Source: Novosphingobium sp. PhB165
GTDB lineage: Bacteria > Pseudomonadota > Alphaproteobacteria > Sphingomonadales > Sphingomonadaceae
DNA: 64,000 nucleotides
NCBI RefSeq assembly: GCF_004341845.1
Contig: NZ_SLVB01000005.1
Location: 62,001-126,000 of the forward strand
Reading direction: 5' to 3'
A program made the position numbers and the translations under genes. The notes under the pieces are model-generated. The model worked only from the letters and a program-made list of their open reading frames with translations. It was not told where the DNA came from and made no database searches. Positions 8,195-15,964 of this stretch are shown here, piece after piece; the first letter of the stretch is position 1, and each line of letters begins with the position of its first letter.

Positions 8195-8632
8195 GTGATC
8201 AGGAAGATCATGATCGCAGTGGCCGCGCTTGTCGGTGGCACCGCCATCGGCGGGGGCGCGGCTTATGGCGTTGTACAATGGGCGCCGCAATGGCTGCCGG
8301 GGATGCACAAGCAGCCCGCGGCCAGCGAATTCGTGCCGACGGGCACGATCCTGGCGCCGATCACGTTCGCCGACGGGCGCCTTTCGGGCTACGTCTCGTT
8401 CGAGTGTCAGCTGGAAGTGCCCAAGGGCAAGGGCGAGGAAGTGACGAAGCAGCTGCCGGTGCTGCTCAACGCAGTCAACATGCGCAGCTATCGCCAGCCG
8501 CTGGCGAGCGGGCCCGACGGGATGATCCCCAATCTCGACGTATTCCGCCGCGTGGTGATGGACGCCGCGCGCGAAGTCTACGGACCCGAACTCGTGCGCC
8601 GGGCGGTCATCACCCAGGCAGCACCGATCTGA
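8195..8632 (+). CDS. Single-pass membrane protein, possibly FliL-like
   Basis: This protein of about 145 residues has one N-terminal membrane helix (IAVAALVGGTAIGGGAAYGVV) and a periplasmic domain of about 110 residues. Position between motB and fliP and the topology (short cytoplasmic tail, one helix, periplasmic domain containing the stretch LPVLLNAVNMRSYRQPL) suggest FliL or a stator-associated protein. I see no diagnostic FliL motif, so this is tentative. The GTG at 8195 has a weak purine-rich site before it; an ATG at 8210 and an upstream start at 8135 overlapping motB are alternatives. Confidence 0.65.
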   Translation: MIRKIMIAVAALVGGTAIGGGAAYGVVQWAPQWLPGMHKQPAASEFVPTGTILAPITFADGRLSGYVSFECQLEVPKGKGEEVTKQLPVLLNAVNMRSYRQPLASGPDGMIPNLDVFRRVVMDAAREVYGPELVRRAVITQAAPI

Positions 8633-8651
8633 CACCTTCAAGGACACGTAC

Positions 8652-9374
8652 ATGCCGTTGCCGCCTTCATCCCGCCTCGGTGCCGCCGACGAGCTTTCGG
8701 GCTCGCTCGGTGCTGCCCCCGACCATGCGGTCGAGGTTGCGCCCGATTCCGGACCGGAAGCCATGAACCCGCGCGATCTCGTTGCCCGCGCGCCGCGCGT
8801 CACCACGATCCTGCTGATCGGCAAGCTGGCAGCGGGCGACCGCGAGACCCTGTGCCGCGTGCGCAACATCTCGGAAACCGGGATGATGGCCGAAGTGCAC
8901 GGCAGCTTCACCGTCAACGAAGCGGTCGAAGTCACGCTCAAGGCCGGAGACACGCTGGCCGGCACCGTGCGCTGGAACCGCGCGGGCCGGATCGGCGTGG
9001 CGTTCGACGAGAAGGTCGACGTGCCCGAACTGCTGGCCCATGCGGCGATGCGCAGCGGGGCCGAGGGTATCGCGCGCGGGCCCCGCTTTACCGCCGATTG
9101 CCCGGTGGCGCTGCTGGTGGTGGGCTATCGCCACCCGGCGCGTCTGGTCGATATCTCGCAGGGCGGCGCCCGCGTGACCGTGGCAAGTGCCATGCCGCGC
9201 GACCAGTTGCTCGGCATCGCCATCCCCGGCCTTGGCGAGCACGAGGCGGCGGTGCGCTGGGTGGGGGAGGAGGCCTGCGGGCTGGTCTTCCTCGAACCGC
9301 TTGCGTTTGCGGAACTGGGCCCCTGGCTGCTCGACATGCGCGCCCGGTTCGGGAAGCAGGAAGACGGATCGTAA
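8652..9374 (+). CDS. Tandem PilZ-domain protein
   Basis: The 240-residue protein appears to contain two PilZ-type beta-barrels. The first (about 45-115) has the CRVRNISETGMMAEV strand pair and VRWNRAGRIGVAFDE; the second (about 134-215) has ARLVDISQGGARVTVASAMP and VRWVGEEACGLVFLEP. PilZ domains bind cyclic-di-GMP through an RxxxR plus (D/N)xSxxG pair. NIS.TG and DISQGG are visible, and Arg residues precede each. A motor brake or stator regulator like YcgR/MotI is inferred from the position at the end of the stator/che operon. AAGGA precedes the ATG. Confidence 0.82.
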   Translation: MPLPPSSRLGAADELSGSLGAAPDHAVEVAPDSGPEAMNPRDLVARAPRVTTILLIGKLAAGDRETLCRVRNISETGMMAEVHGSFTVNEAVEVTLKAGDTLAGTVRWNRAGRIGVAFDEKVDVPELLAHAAMRSGAEGIARGPRFTADCPVALLVVGYRHPARLVDISQGGARVTVASAMPRDQLLGIAIPGLGEHEAAVRWVGEEACGLVFLEPLAFAELGPWLLDMRARFGKQEDGS

Positions 9375-9385
9375 CGGGGAAATCG

Positions 9386-9407
9386 GGGCCGGTGTCTATC
9401 CCGGCCC
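9386..9407. terminator. Hairpin between convergent PilZ gene and fliP
   Basis: GGGCCGG and CCGGCCC form a 7-bp stem with an 8-base loop in the 21-base gap between the two convergent genes, running into the fliP stop. A T-rich stretch follows on the plus strand only loosely. It may serve as a shared terminator. Confidence 0.5.
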
Positions 9408-10178
9408 ACCAAAGCTTTTGACCAGCGACCCCGCCACCAGCGCCCAGCCGTCCACCAGCACGAAGAAGATGATCTTCATCGGCAAGGACACGGTCGCGGG
9501 CGGCAGCATCATCATGCCCATCGCCATCAGCACGGCAGCCACGGCAAGGTCGATCACGAGGAACGGCAGCAGCAGCAGGAAGCCGATCTCGAAAGCGCGG
9601 CGCAGTTCGGAGATCATGAAGGCGGGCATCAGCGTCGACATCGGCAGCGCCTCGCGCGAGGCGGGGACTTTGCCGGAGAGCGAGACGAACAGCTTCACGT
9701 CCTCGTCCCGCACTTGCTTCAGCATGAAGGTGTGGAACGGCTTCTGCGCCCGGTCGAGAGCCTGCGTCTCGTTGATGCGGCCCTGGTTGTACGGGACCAT
9801 GGCATCCTTGTACGCCGCGTCGAACGTCGGGGCCATGACGAAGAAGCTGAGGAACAGCGCCAGGCTGATGATCACCGGGTTCGGCGGCACGCCTTGCGCG
9901 CCAAGGCCCGAGCGCAGCAGCGAGAGCGCGACGACGATGCGGGTGAACGACGTGACCGTCATCAGGATGCCGGGCGCAAGGCTCAGCACCGTCATCAGCA
10001 GGACAAGCTGGATCACCCGGCTCGACACTGCGCCGCCGCCGGCACCGCCGCCACCAAGCCCGCCCAAGGCGTCGGGCGCGGCTGCCGCCGCAGCGGCCTT
10101 GGCCATCGCGAGTTCGGGCACGGCGAAAGCGAGCGCGGCACAGCCCAGCGCCGCGACAAGTGCGATACGCCGGTTCAT
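9396..10178 (-). CDS. fliP: Flagellar export gate protein FliP
   Basis: FliP is a core membrane protein of the flagellar type III export gate. The 260-residue product has a cleavable signal peptide ending near FAVPELAMA, then helices with the family signatures SFTRIVVALSLLRSGLG, PNPVIISLALFLSFFVM, and the C-terminal FEIGFLLLLPFLVIDLAVA and MGMMMLPPATVSLP. An Ala/Gly-rich segment follows the signal peptide. The ATG at 10178 overlaps the fliO stop (ATGA). The frame remains open upstream, but that region is fliO in another frame. Confidence 0.96.
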   Translation of the reverse strand: MNRRIALVAALGCAALAFAVPELAMAKAAAAAAAPDALGGLGGGGAGGGAVSSRVIQLVLLMTVLSLAPGILMTVTSFTRIVVALSLLRSGLGAQGVPPNPVIISLALFLSFFVMAPTFDAAYKDAMVPYNQGRINETQALDRAQKPFHTFMLKQVRDEDVKLFVSLSGKVPASREALPMSTLMPAFMISELRRAFEIGFLLLLPFLVIDLAVAAVLMAMGMMMLPPATVSLPMKIIFFVLVDGWALVAGSLVKSFGGPG

Positions 10179-10486
10179 TCGCCCGCGTCCCTGTTCCGGG
10201 TGATGCCGCTGCACGGCGCCGAATCCAGCATGATCACGCCTTCCGGCGCGATCAGCAGGCTGATTTCCTTGTAGTCGCGCCGGATCAGCACGACCTGACG
10301 GCGCGGATCGAGCGAGAGCCGCTCGACCAGTTCCAGACGGCGCGTGGTGTCCTTGTCGCCCAGGTTGGCGAGCCACTTCTGCGGCAGTCGCAGGTCGTAG
10401 CGGCGCACCACCCAGAGCGCGCCGACCAGCAGCCCCAGCACCACGGCCAGCGCCCCAAGGGTGCGCAGCAGGGCAAGAAACTCCAC
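10175..10486 (-). CDS. fliO: Flagellar biosynthesis protein FliO
   Basis: FliO is a small membrane protein that helps assemble the FliP ring. The 103-residue product has one N-terminal helix (LGALAVVLGLLVGALWVV) followed by a short cytoplasmic domain with RRLELVERLSLDPRRQVVLI and LLIAPEGVIML, typical of the family. It lies between fliN and fliP in one minus-strand operon, with a 3-base gap upstream and a 4-base overlap downstream. Confidence 0.9.
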   Translation of the reverse strand: MEFLALLRTLGALAVVLGLLVGALWVVRRYDLRLPQKWLANLGDKDTTRRLELVERLSLDPRRQVVLIRRDYKEISLLIAPEGVIMLDSAPCSGITRNRDAGE

Positions 10487-10489
10487 CGA

Positions 10490-10723
10490 TCAACCCTCGC
10501 GCTCGACGACCTTGGTGATTTCGAGCGACATGTGCTCGCCGTTCACCAGGATCTTGCCTTCGGCCACCAGTTCTTCGTTCACGTAGACGCGGGTGGGATC
10601 GCTGTGGCCGCAGTCGAGCGGGATCACCGCGCCGCGGCTCATCTTGAGAACCTGCCGGATGGGAATGCTGGTGGAACCCAGCACGATCGACAGGTCGATG
10701 GGAATACCTTCGAGGACGGACAT
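10490..10723 (-). CDS. fliN: Short FliN/SpoA-domain switch protein (copy 1)
   Basis: FliN is a component of the C-ring rotor switch. This 77-residue protein is just the SpoA domain: IPIDLSIVLGSTSIPIRQVLKMSRGAVIPLD, then VYVNEELVAEGKILV. The ATG at 10723 has AAAGGAG upstream. A second SpoA protein is encoded at 26152-26514, and no fliM is in the window, so the copies may have divided roles. It heads the fliN-fliO-fliP operon, and two TCCTATA boxes lie 26-48 bases upstream. Confidence 0.9.
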   Translation of the reverse strand: MSVLEGIPIDLSIVLGSTSIPIRQVLKMSRGAVIPLDCGHSDPTRVYVNEELVAEGKILVNGEHMSLEITKVVEREG

Positions 10724-10748
10724 TGCAGTGCGTCTCCTTTCGCCCTCG

Positions 10749-10804
10749 TTATAGGAAAGAAAAATATAGGAGTGATCCGAACTAGGCAAAAAATGCCTAT
10801 AAGG
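10749..10804. promoter_or_regulatory. Divergent flagellar promoter region with three TATAGG-type boxes
   Basis: The AT-rich gap between fliN and flgC holds TCCTATAA (minus strand, 10749-10756), TCCTATAT (minus strand, 10764-10771, 15 bases further from fliN) and GCCTATAAGG (plus strand, 10795-10804). The same box occurs before other flagellar units in this window. They could be -10 elements or operators. No convincing -35 consensus is shared between them. Confidence 0.6.
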
Positions 10805-10850
10805 AAGCTGTCTGCACCGCAGGCTGACTGCGGACAGGGGAGCTAACACG

Positions 10851-11258
10851 ATGGAATTGCAAGACTCGATCGACGTATCGGCGTCCGGCCTGCGTGCCCA
10901 GTCGCTGCGCATGCGCGTGATCGCGGAAAACCTCGCGAACTCGGACTCGGTCGCGACCACTGCGGGCGGTGATCCCTATCGCCGCCGCGTCGCCACTTTC
11001 GCCTCCGAAGTGGACCGTGCGACCGGGGCCACCAAAGTCTCGATCAAGTCGATCGAGGGCGACAAGAGCCAGTTCACCCGCGTCTACCAGCCGGGCAGCC
11101 CCGCTGCCGACGCCGGCGGTTATGTCGAGCAGCCGAACGTCAATCCGCTGATCGAAGCGGCCGACATGAAGGCGGCCCAGCGGTCTTACGAAGCCAATCT
11201 CAACGCCATCGAATCCGCGCGCGGCATGACCATGCGCACGATCGACCTGCTCAAGTAA
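10851..11258 (+). CDS. flgC: Flagellar basal-body rod protein FlgC
   Basis: FlgC is a proximal rod subunit exported by the type III apparatus. The 135-residue product has the N-terminal helix with SGLRAQSLRMRVIAENLANS and the C-terminal VNPLIEAADMKAAQRSYEAN, both rod/hook signatures. GGGGAG lies 8 bases before the ATG. The usual partner flgB is not adjacent but 8.4 kb away on the opposite strand. It starts a run of closely spaced genes to flgN. Confidence 0.96.
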   Translation: MELQDSIDVSASGLRAQSLRMRVIAENLANSDSVATTAGGDPYRRRVATFASEVDRATGATKVSIKSIEGDKSQFTRVYQPGSPAADAGGYVEQPNVNPLIEAADMKAAQRSYEANLNAIESARGMTMRTIDLLK

Positions 11259-11269
11259 GGAACCTGACC

Positions 11270-11605
11270 ATGGCAATCGGAGCCCTCGACGCGGCCGCCG
11301 CCTATGGCCGCGCGATCAAGAACACTGCGCCCACGTTCGGCACGTCGGACGACAGCTCCACCTCGGTCGGCGGTGCTGCCGGAGACGGCGGCACCTTCGG
11401 TTCGATGGTGGAATCGATGGTCGGCGATACTGCCAACTCGCTGCGCAACGCCGAGACGCAGAGCGCCAAGCAAGTGGCGGGCAAGGGTGACCTGATCGAC
11501 GTCGTCACCGCCATCGGCGCCGCCGAAACCGCTCTCGACACCGTGGTTTCGGTGCGTGACCGCGTGGTCAACGCCTATTCCGAAATCATGCGGATGCAGA
11601 TCTAG
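11270..11605 (+). CDS. fliE: Flagellar hook-basal body protein FliE
   Basis: FliE joins the MS ring to the rod. The 111-residue product has the conserved C-terminal half: DLIDVVTAIGAAETALDTVVSVRDRVVNAYSEIMRMQI-like helices ending in MRMQI. The N-terminal half is Gly/Ser-rich. It starts 12 bases after flgC with AAGGAAC upstream. Confidence 0.93.
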   Translation: MAIGALDAAAAYGRAIKNTAPTFGTSDDSSTSVGGAAGDGGTFGSMVESMVGDTANSLRNAETQSAKQVAGKGDLIDVVTAIGAAETALDTVVSVRDRVVNAYSEIMRMQI

Positions 11606-11626
11606 CCGGAAGGGCAGGGGCGCGTC

Positions 11627-11890
11627 ATGGACTCGGCTTCCACCATCGAGATTGCGCGCACCGCGATGGTGCTGGTGCTGACGGTCGCCGGCCCCATGCT
11701 GATCGCGGGGCTGATCGTCGGCGTCCTGGTCGGCCTGCTTCAGGCGTTGACGCAAGTGCAGGAAATGACCCTGACTTTCGTGCCCAAGCTGGTGGTGGTG
11801 GGCACGGTGTTGCTGCTTTCCCTGCCGATGATCGGCCATGCGCTTTCGGCTTTCATGGAGCGTATAGCCGACCTCATCGTCGCGGGTTGA
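11627..11890 (+). CDS. fliQ: Flagellar export gate protein FliQ
   Basis: FliQ is a two-helix membrane subunit of the export gate. The 87-residue protein has helices around MVLVLTVAGPMLIAGLIVG and VVVGTVLLLSLPMIGH, and the conserved LLQALTQVQEMTLTFVPK between them. Size and motif match the family. It is followed four bases later by fliR. Confidence 0.96.
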   Translation: MDSASTIEIARTAMVLVLTVAGPMLIAGLIVGVLVGLLQALTQVQEMTLTFVPKLVVVGTVLLLSLPMIGHALSAFMERIADLIVAG

Positions 11891-11894
11891 GGCG

Positions 11895-12677
11895 ATGGAC
11901 GCCGCCCTCCTTGCCGCGCTGCCGGTTGATGCGACCACCTTCCTGATCCTGTTCACGCGGGTCGGGGCGGTGGTCATGCTGCTTCCGGCCTTTTCCGAGG
12001 AATCGGTGCCCGCGCAGATCCGTTTGGTGATGGCGCTGGGCCTTTCCGTCGGGCTTTACGGGCTGCTTGCCCCGCGCATCGGCCCGGTATTGCAGGGCCC
12101 GCAGGGCGGCATGGCCAACCTGCCGATCATCGTGATCGCGGAGATGCTGGTGGGGCTGGCCTTCGGCTCCATCGTCAAGATCATGTTCACTGCCGCCGCG
12201 ATTGCCGGTTCCATGGCGACGCAGCAGGTCGGGCTTTCCTCCGCGCTGGTCAACGATCCCTCGATGGGCGGCCAGTCGCCGCTGCTGTCGCGCCTGTTCG
12301 GGCTAGCGGCGGTGCTGGTGTGCATGGCGTTCGGCGTGCACCACTTGTGGATCGAGGCCATCGTCCGGTCCTATTCTACTTTCCCGGTCGGCGGGATGCC
12401 GCCTGCGGCGGACTTCGCGCAACTGGCGATCCACGTGACCGGGCAGGCGATGGCGCTGGGTGTCAGCCTGGCCGCGCCGCTGATCCTCTACGGCGCGCTG
12501 TTCAACCTCGGCCTTGGCCTTGCCGCCCGCGTGGCGCCGCAGATCCAGGTCTTCTTCATCACCCAGCCGCTCAACCTGATGCTGGGCATTTCGCTGGTCG
12601 GCGTGACGCTGGGCTCCATGCTCACCGCCTTCGCCTCGGCCATGACCGCGTTCATGCAGGACGGATGGAAGTTCTGA
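11895..12677 (+). CDS. fliR: Flagellar export gate protein FliR
   Basis: FliR completes the FliPQR export channel. The 260-residue product is a polytopic membrane protein with about six helices, including the ILFTRVGAVVMLLPAF start, the VGLAFGSIVKIMF region and the ARVAPQIQVFFITQPLNLM motif. It lies between fliQ and flhB with 4-base gaps on both sides. Confidence 0.95.
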   Translation: MDAALLAALPVDATTFLILFTRVGAVVMLLPAFSEESVPAQIRLVMALGLSVGLYGLLAPRIGPVLQGPQGGMANLPIIVIAEMLVGLAFGSIVKIMFTAAAIAGSMATQQVGLSSALVNDPSMGGQSPLLSRLFGLAAVLVCMAFGVHHLWIEAIVRSYSTFPVGGMPPAADFAQLAIHVTGQAMALGVSLAAPLILYGALFNLGLGLAARVAPQIQVFFITQPLNLMLGISLVGVTLGSMLTAFASAMTAFMQDGWKF

Positions 12678-12681
12678 CGCC

Positions 12682-13776
12682 ATGGCCGAAAGCGAAAAGG
12701 ACCAGCGGACACAGGAGGCGACACCCAAGCGCCTTGAGGATGCCCGCCGGCGCGGCGAAGTGGCGATGGCCACCGAAGTCCGCCACGCGGCGATGCTGAT
12801 TGGCGCGTTGATCGTCACCGGCGGCGTGGGTGCCAGCGCCTTTGCCTCGCTGGGCCCGCTGATGGTGCGCCTTTGGGGCAATGCCGACGAATATCGGCTC
12901 GATTCCAACGGAGCGCAGAGCCTGATGACCGGGCTCGCCATTCACTTCATCTGGTCGCTCCTGCCGGTCTTCGCGGTGCTGCTGGCCTGTATCGCGGTGA
13001 TGGCGATGGTGCAGGGCCGCTTCACCATCGCCTGGGCCCGGCTCGCGCCGAAATGGTCCAAGTTCAATCCGGTGTCCGGCCTCTCGCGCATGTTCGGCAA
13101 GCGCGCGCTGATCGAATTCGCCAAGACGCTGGCCAAGTTCCTGGGCATTGCCTTCGTCGTGTTCAAGGTGCTGAGCCCGCGCATTGTCGGGCTCGACCAG
13201 CTGGTCGGCTATGCGCCCGGCGCGGTAGCCAGGGCGGCGGCCGAACTGATGTTCGACGCGGTGCGCGCGGCGGCGATCTCGGTCTCGCTGCTGGCGCTGG
13301 CCGACTATATCTACCAGAAGCGCGCCTTCCTCAAGCGCATGCGCATGACCCTTCAGGAAGTGAAGGACGAGCACAAGCAGAGCGAGGGCGATCCCAAGAT
13401 CAAGGGCAAGATCCGCCAGATCCAGATGCGGCGGTCACGCCAGCGCATGATGGCGGCAGTGCCGACCGCCAGCGTGATCGTCACCAATCCCACCCATTAT
13501 GCCGTCGCGCTGAAGTACGATCACGGGCAGATGGCCGCGCCGCTGGTCATTGCCAAGGGCGTCGATGCCATCGCGCTCAGGATCCGTGAGATCGCGACCG
13601 AGGCCAATGTTCCGATCGTGGAGAGCCCGCCGCTTGCGCGTGCGCTGTTCGCCTCGGTCGAGATCGACCGGCCGATCCCCATCGAGCACTACGCCGCCGT
13701 GGCGGAGATCATCGGCTACGTCATGCGCCTCGCCCGTCGCGGTGCCGGACGCCCTGCCGGGAGCAGCGTGCGGTGA
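12682..13776 (+). CDS. flhB: Flagellar export switch protein FlhB
   Basis: FlhB controls the change of export substrate from rod/hook to filament type by self-cleavage. The 364-residue protein has the N-terminal EKDQRTQEATPKRLEDARRRG signature shortened here as DQRTQEATPKRL, four membrane helices, and a cytoplasmic domain with the autocleavage site NPTH beginning at Asn269. The C-terminal tail is Arg-rich. It follows fliR by four bases. Confidence 0.96.
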   Translation: MAESEKDQRTQEATPKRLEDARRRGEVAMATEVRHAAMLIGALIVTGGVGASAFASLGPLMVRLWGNADEYRLDSNGAQSLMTGLAIHFIWSLLPVFAVLLACIAVMAMVQGRFTIAWARLAPKWSKFNPVSGLSRMFGKRALIEFAKTLAKFLGIAFVVFKVLSPRIVGLDQLVGYAPGAVARAAAELMFDAVRAAAISVSLLALADYIYQKRAFLKRMRMTLQEVKDEHKQSEGDPKIKGKIRQIQMRRSRQRMMAAVPTASVIVTNPTHYAVALKYDHGQMAAPLVIAKGVDAIALRIREIATEANVPIVESPPLARALFASVEIDRPIPIEHYAAVAEIIGYVMRLARRGAGRPAGSSVR

Positions 13777-13819
13777 AGGGAAAAAGCCCGATGACCTGCT
13801 CCGGCGCGCTCAACCATCT

Positions 13820-13827
13820 TCCTATAA
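13820..13827 (+). promoter_or_regulatory. TCCTATAA box before flgI
   Basis: TTCCTATAAGGA lies 9 bases before the flgI ATG. The AAGGA part also provides a Shine-Dalgarno site with 5-base spacing, so here the box and the ribosome site overlap. This may be coincidence or a dual use of the element. Confidence 0.45.
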
Positions 13828-13835
13828 GGACACTG

Positions 13836-14972
13836 ATGCAGATGCCCCTGAAATCGCGGAAGCGCGCGTCGCTCGCTGTCCTGGCTCCAGCCCTTGCCGC
13901 CGTGCTGGCGCTGGCCGCGCCGGGCACCGCTTTTGCGGACTCGCAGCCGCGCATCAAGGACATCGTCGATGTCGAGAACGTGCGGCCGAACCAGTTGGTC
14001 GGCTACGGTCTCGTCGTCGGCCTCCAAGGCACCGGCGACCGTATCCGCAACGTGCCGTTCACCGAAGAGACGTTGCAGGCCATGCTCGAACGCATGGGCG
14101 TCAACATTCGCGGCGACCAGATGCTGACCCAGAACGTCGCCGCCGTGACCGTGACCGCGACGATGCCGCCGTTCGCCCGCTCGGGCTCGACGATCGACGT
14201 GCAGGTCTCGGCGCTGGGCGATTCCACCAGCCTTCAGGGCGGCATCCTGCTGGTCTCCTCGCTGCGCGCGCTGGACGGCGAGATCTACGCGGTGGCGCAA
14301 GGGCCGGTCGCGGTCTCCGGCTTCAAGGCGCAGGGCGCGGCCGCCAAGCTCAGCCGCGGCGTGATGACCACCGCGCGGATCGCTGGCGGCGCCATCGTCG
14401 AGCGTGAGGTGCCTTACGACCTGCGCTCTGCGCAGAGCCTCAAGCTGGCGCTCAAGAACCCCGATTTCACCACCGCGCGGCGGATCGCCGAGCGGATCAA
14501 CAACGAAGTTTCGGGCGCCGCGACCGTGCTCGATCCCGCGACGGTGGAGATCACCCCGCACGGCGGCTCGGTGATCGAGCTGGTCACCCGGATCGAGAAC
14601 CTGACCGTGCCGGTCGACCAGCCAGCGCGCATCGTCATCAACGAGGCGGCGGGAACCGTGGTCATGGGCGCGGATGTGCGCGTGAGCCCGGTTGCGATCG
14701 CGCAGGGCGGGCTTACCATCAGCGTGACCGAGAGCCCGGTCGTTTCGCAGCCGGGGCCGCTGTCCAGCGGGCAGACGACCACCGTGCCGCGCACCCGGAT
14801 CGAGGCGAACGACGGCAACGGCGCCTCGCTGGCGATGCTGACCGGGGGCACCTCGCTCCAGAATCTGGTCTCGGGGCTCAATGCGCTGGGCGTTAGCCCG
14901 CGTGACCTCATCACTATCCTTCAGGCCTTGCAGAGCGCCGGCGCGCTTCAGGCCGAGATCACCGTGCAATAA
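13836..14972 (+). CDS. flgI: Flagellar P-ring protein FlgI
   Basis: FlgI forms the periplasmic P ring around the rod. I chose the ATG at 13836, preceded by AAGGA, which gives a signal peptide ending near APGTAFA and a 378-residue precursor. Family motifs include RIKDIVDVENVRPNQLVGYGLV, LQGTGDRIRN, MLERMGVNI and the C-terminal LVSGLNALGVSPRDLITILQALQSAGALQAE-type end. A longer form starting at a GTG overlapping flhB would bury the signal peptide and is unlikely. Confidence 0.95.
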   Translation: MQMPLKSRKRASLAVLAPALAAVLALAAPGTAFADSQPRIKDIVDVENVRPNQLVGYGLVVGLQGTGDRIRNVPFTEETLQAMLERMGVNIRGDQMLTQNVAAVTVTATMPPFARSGSTIDVQVSALGDSTSLQGGILLVSSLRALDGEIYAVAQGPVAVSGFKAQGAAAKLSRGVMTTARIAGGAIVEREVPYDLRSAQSLKLALKNPDFTTARRIAERINNEVSGAATVLDPATVEITPHGGSVIELVTRIENLTVPVDQPARIVINEAAGTVVMGADVRVSPVAIAQGGLTISVTESPVVSQPGPLSSGQTTTVPRTRIEANDGNGASLAMLTGGTSLQNLVSGLNALGVSPRDLITILQALQSAGALQAEITVQ

Positions 14973-14989
14973 GAAAAGGAGGCAGCAAG

Positions 14990-15304
14990 ATGACCGACAC
15001 CACCATCACGTCGCTTCCGGCGCCGCAGGTTTCTCCCTCGCCGGACAAGTCTCCGGCCGGCGTGGCTCGCCAGTTCGAAGGCGTGTTCGCCGGGCAGGTC
15101 GCCAAGATGATGCTCGAAAGCGTCGATCAGGGCGACGAATTCTCGGGCGGCCACGGCGAGGAAATGTTCCGCGGGGTCCTGGCCGAGCAGGTCGGCAACC
15201 AGATCGCCAAGGGCAAGGGGCTGGGCATCGCCTCGGCCGTCCAGGCCCAGATCATCCGCATGCAGGGCGGCAACCCTCAGGGAGTGACCGGCAATGCCGA
15301 ATGA
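14990..15304 (+). CDS. flgJ: Rod-binding protein, FlgJ N-terminal domain only
   Basis: The 104-residue protein matches the FlgJ rod-capping domain: ARQFEGVFAGQVAKMMLESV, then GGHGEEMFRGVLAEQVGNQIA. The muramidase domain found in enterobacterial FlgJ is absent, which is normal in alphaproteobacteria, where a separate lytic enzyme is used. It lies 17 bases after flgI and overlaps flgN by 11 bases. Confidence 0.9.
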   Translation: MTDTTITSLPAPQVSPSPDKSPAGVARQFEGVFAGQVAKMMLESVDQGDEFSGGHGEEMFRGVLAEQVGNQIAKGKGLGIASAVQAQIIRMQGGNPQGVTGNAE

Positions 15305-15716
15305 AATGATCGAGATCATGACCTCGCTCTCGCTGGTCATGCGTGAGGAAACCGAGCGTCTGGAACGCCGCGAGCGCGTGCTGGACCTTGCCTCGCTGGC
15401 AGCGGCGAAAGCGCGTCTGGTCGCCTCGCTGGAGGAAATGCTGGCCCGTCGCAACCGCCGCGAGCCGGAGTGGACCGAGCAGATGGACGAGGAAACGCGC
15501 GAGCGCCTGTCGGACTGCCTGAGCGAACTGCGCGCGGCCTCGATCGCCAATGCGGCGCTGCTGGAGCGGCAGATCGAACTGTCGATGGAAATGATGACGG
15601 CCATCGCCGAGGAAGCCAAGCGGCTGAGCGGCAACCGTTCCTATACCTACGGCGCCAGCGGCGACATGGCCCGCGTGGAGGCGGCGACGCCGATCTCGTT
15701 CAACGGCGAATACTAA
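15294..15716 (+). CDS. flgN: FlgN-like export chaperone
   Basis: FlgN-type proteins are cytoplasmic chaperones for the hook-associated proteins FlgK and FlgL. The 140-residue product is almost entirely helical and heptad-rich (MREETERLERRERVLDLASL, EMLARRNRREPEW). It ends in a Tyr/Gly/Ser-rich tail (GNRSYTYGASGD) like the substrate-binding tail of FlgN. Recognition is by length, helicity, tail and the place after flgJ; sequence identity in this family is low. It overlaps flgJ by 11 bases. Confidence 0.7.
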   Translation: MPNEMIEIMTSLSLVMREETERLERRERVLDLASLAAAKARLVASLEEMLARRNRREPEWTEQMDEETRERLSDCLSELRAASIANAALLERQIELSMEMMTAIAEEAKRLSGNRSYTYGASGDMARVEAATPISFNGEY

Positions 15717-15791
15717 GGCGGAATACCAGCGCGGAATACTGGGCGACGGACCCATTCCCCCGAATACGGAGCGGGTTACGAACACAAACTC

Positions 15792-15883
15792 CGTCATCCC
15801 CGCGAAGGCGGGGATCCCGCTTCTGTTGTGCGGGGCGGGACGTCGCCAAGAAGCGGGGCCCCCGCCTTCGCGGGGGCGACGGG
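15792..15883. repeat. Large intergenic inverted repeat (REP/BIME-like)
   Basis: Two arms of about 30 bases, each containing CCCCGCGAAGGCGGGG, face each other with a short spacer and only a few mismatches. Such palindromes occur many times in sphingomonad genomes between convergent genes. Here it separates flgN (plus) from the convergent GGDEF-EAL gene (minus). It may act as a terminator. ORFs across it are shadows. Confidence 0.75.
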
Positions 15884-15964
15884 GTTTGAGGCTGCCAGCT
15901 CACCGTCGATATCGAGGCAGGGGTAGCGCCTCCGATGCGGCAAATCCCCGGCCAAAAGCGCCCG

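Noticed and set aside
15792..15883. CRISPR-like array
   Set aside because: Only two facing arms are present, no direct repeats with unique spacers; it is an inverted repeat.
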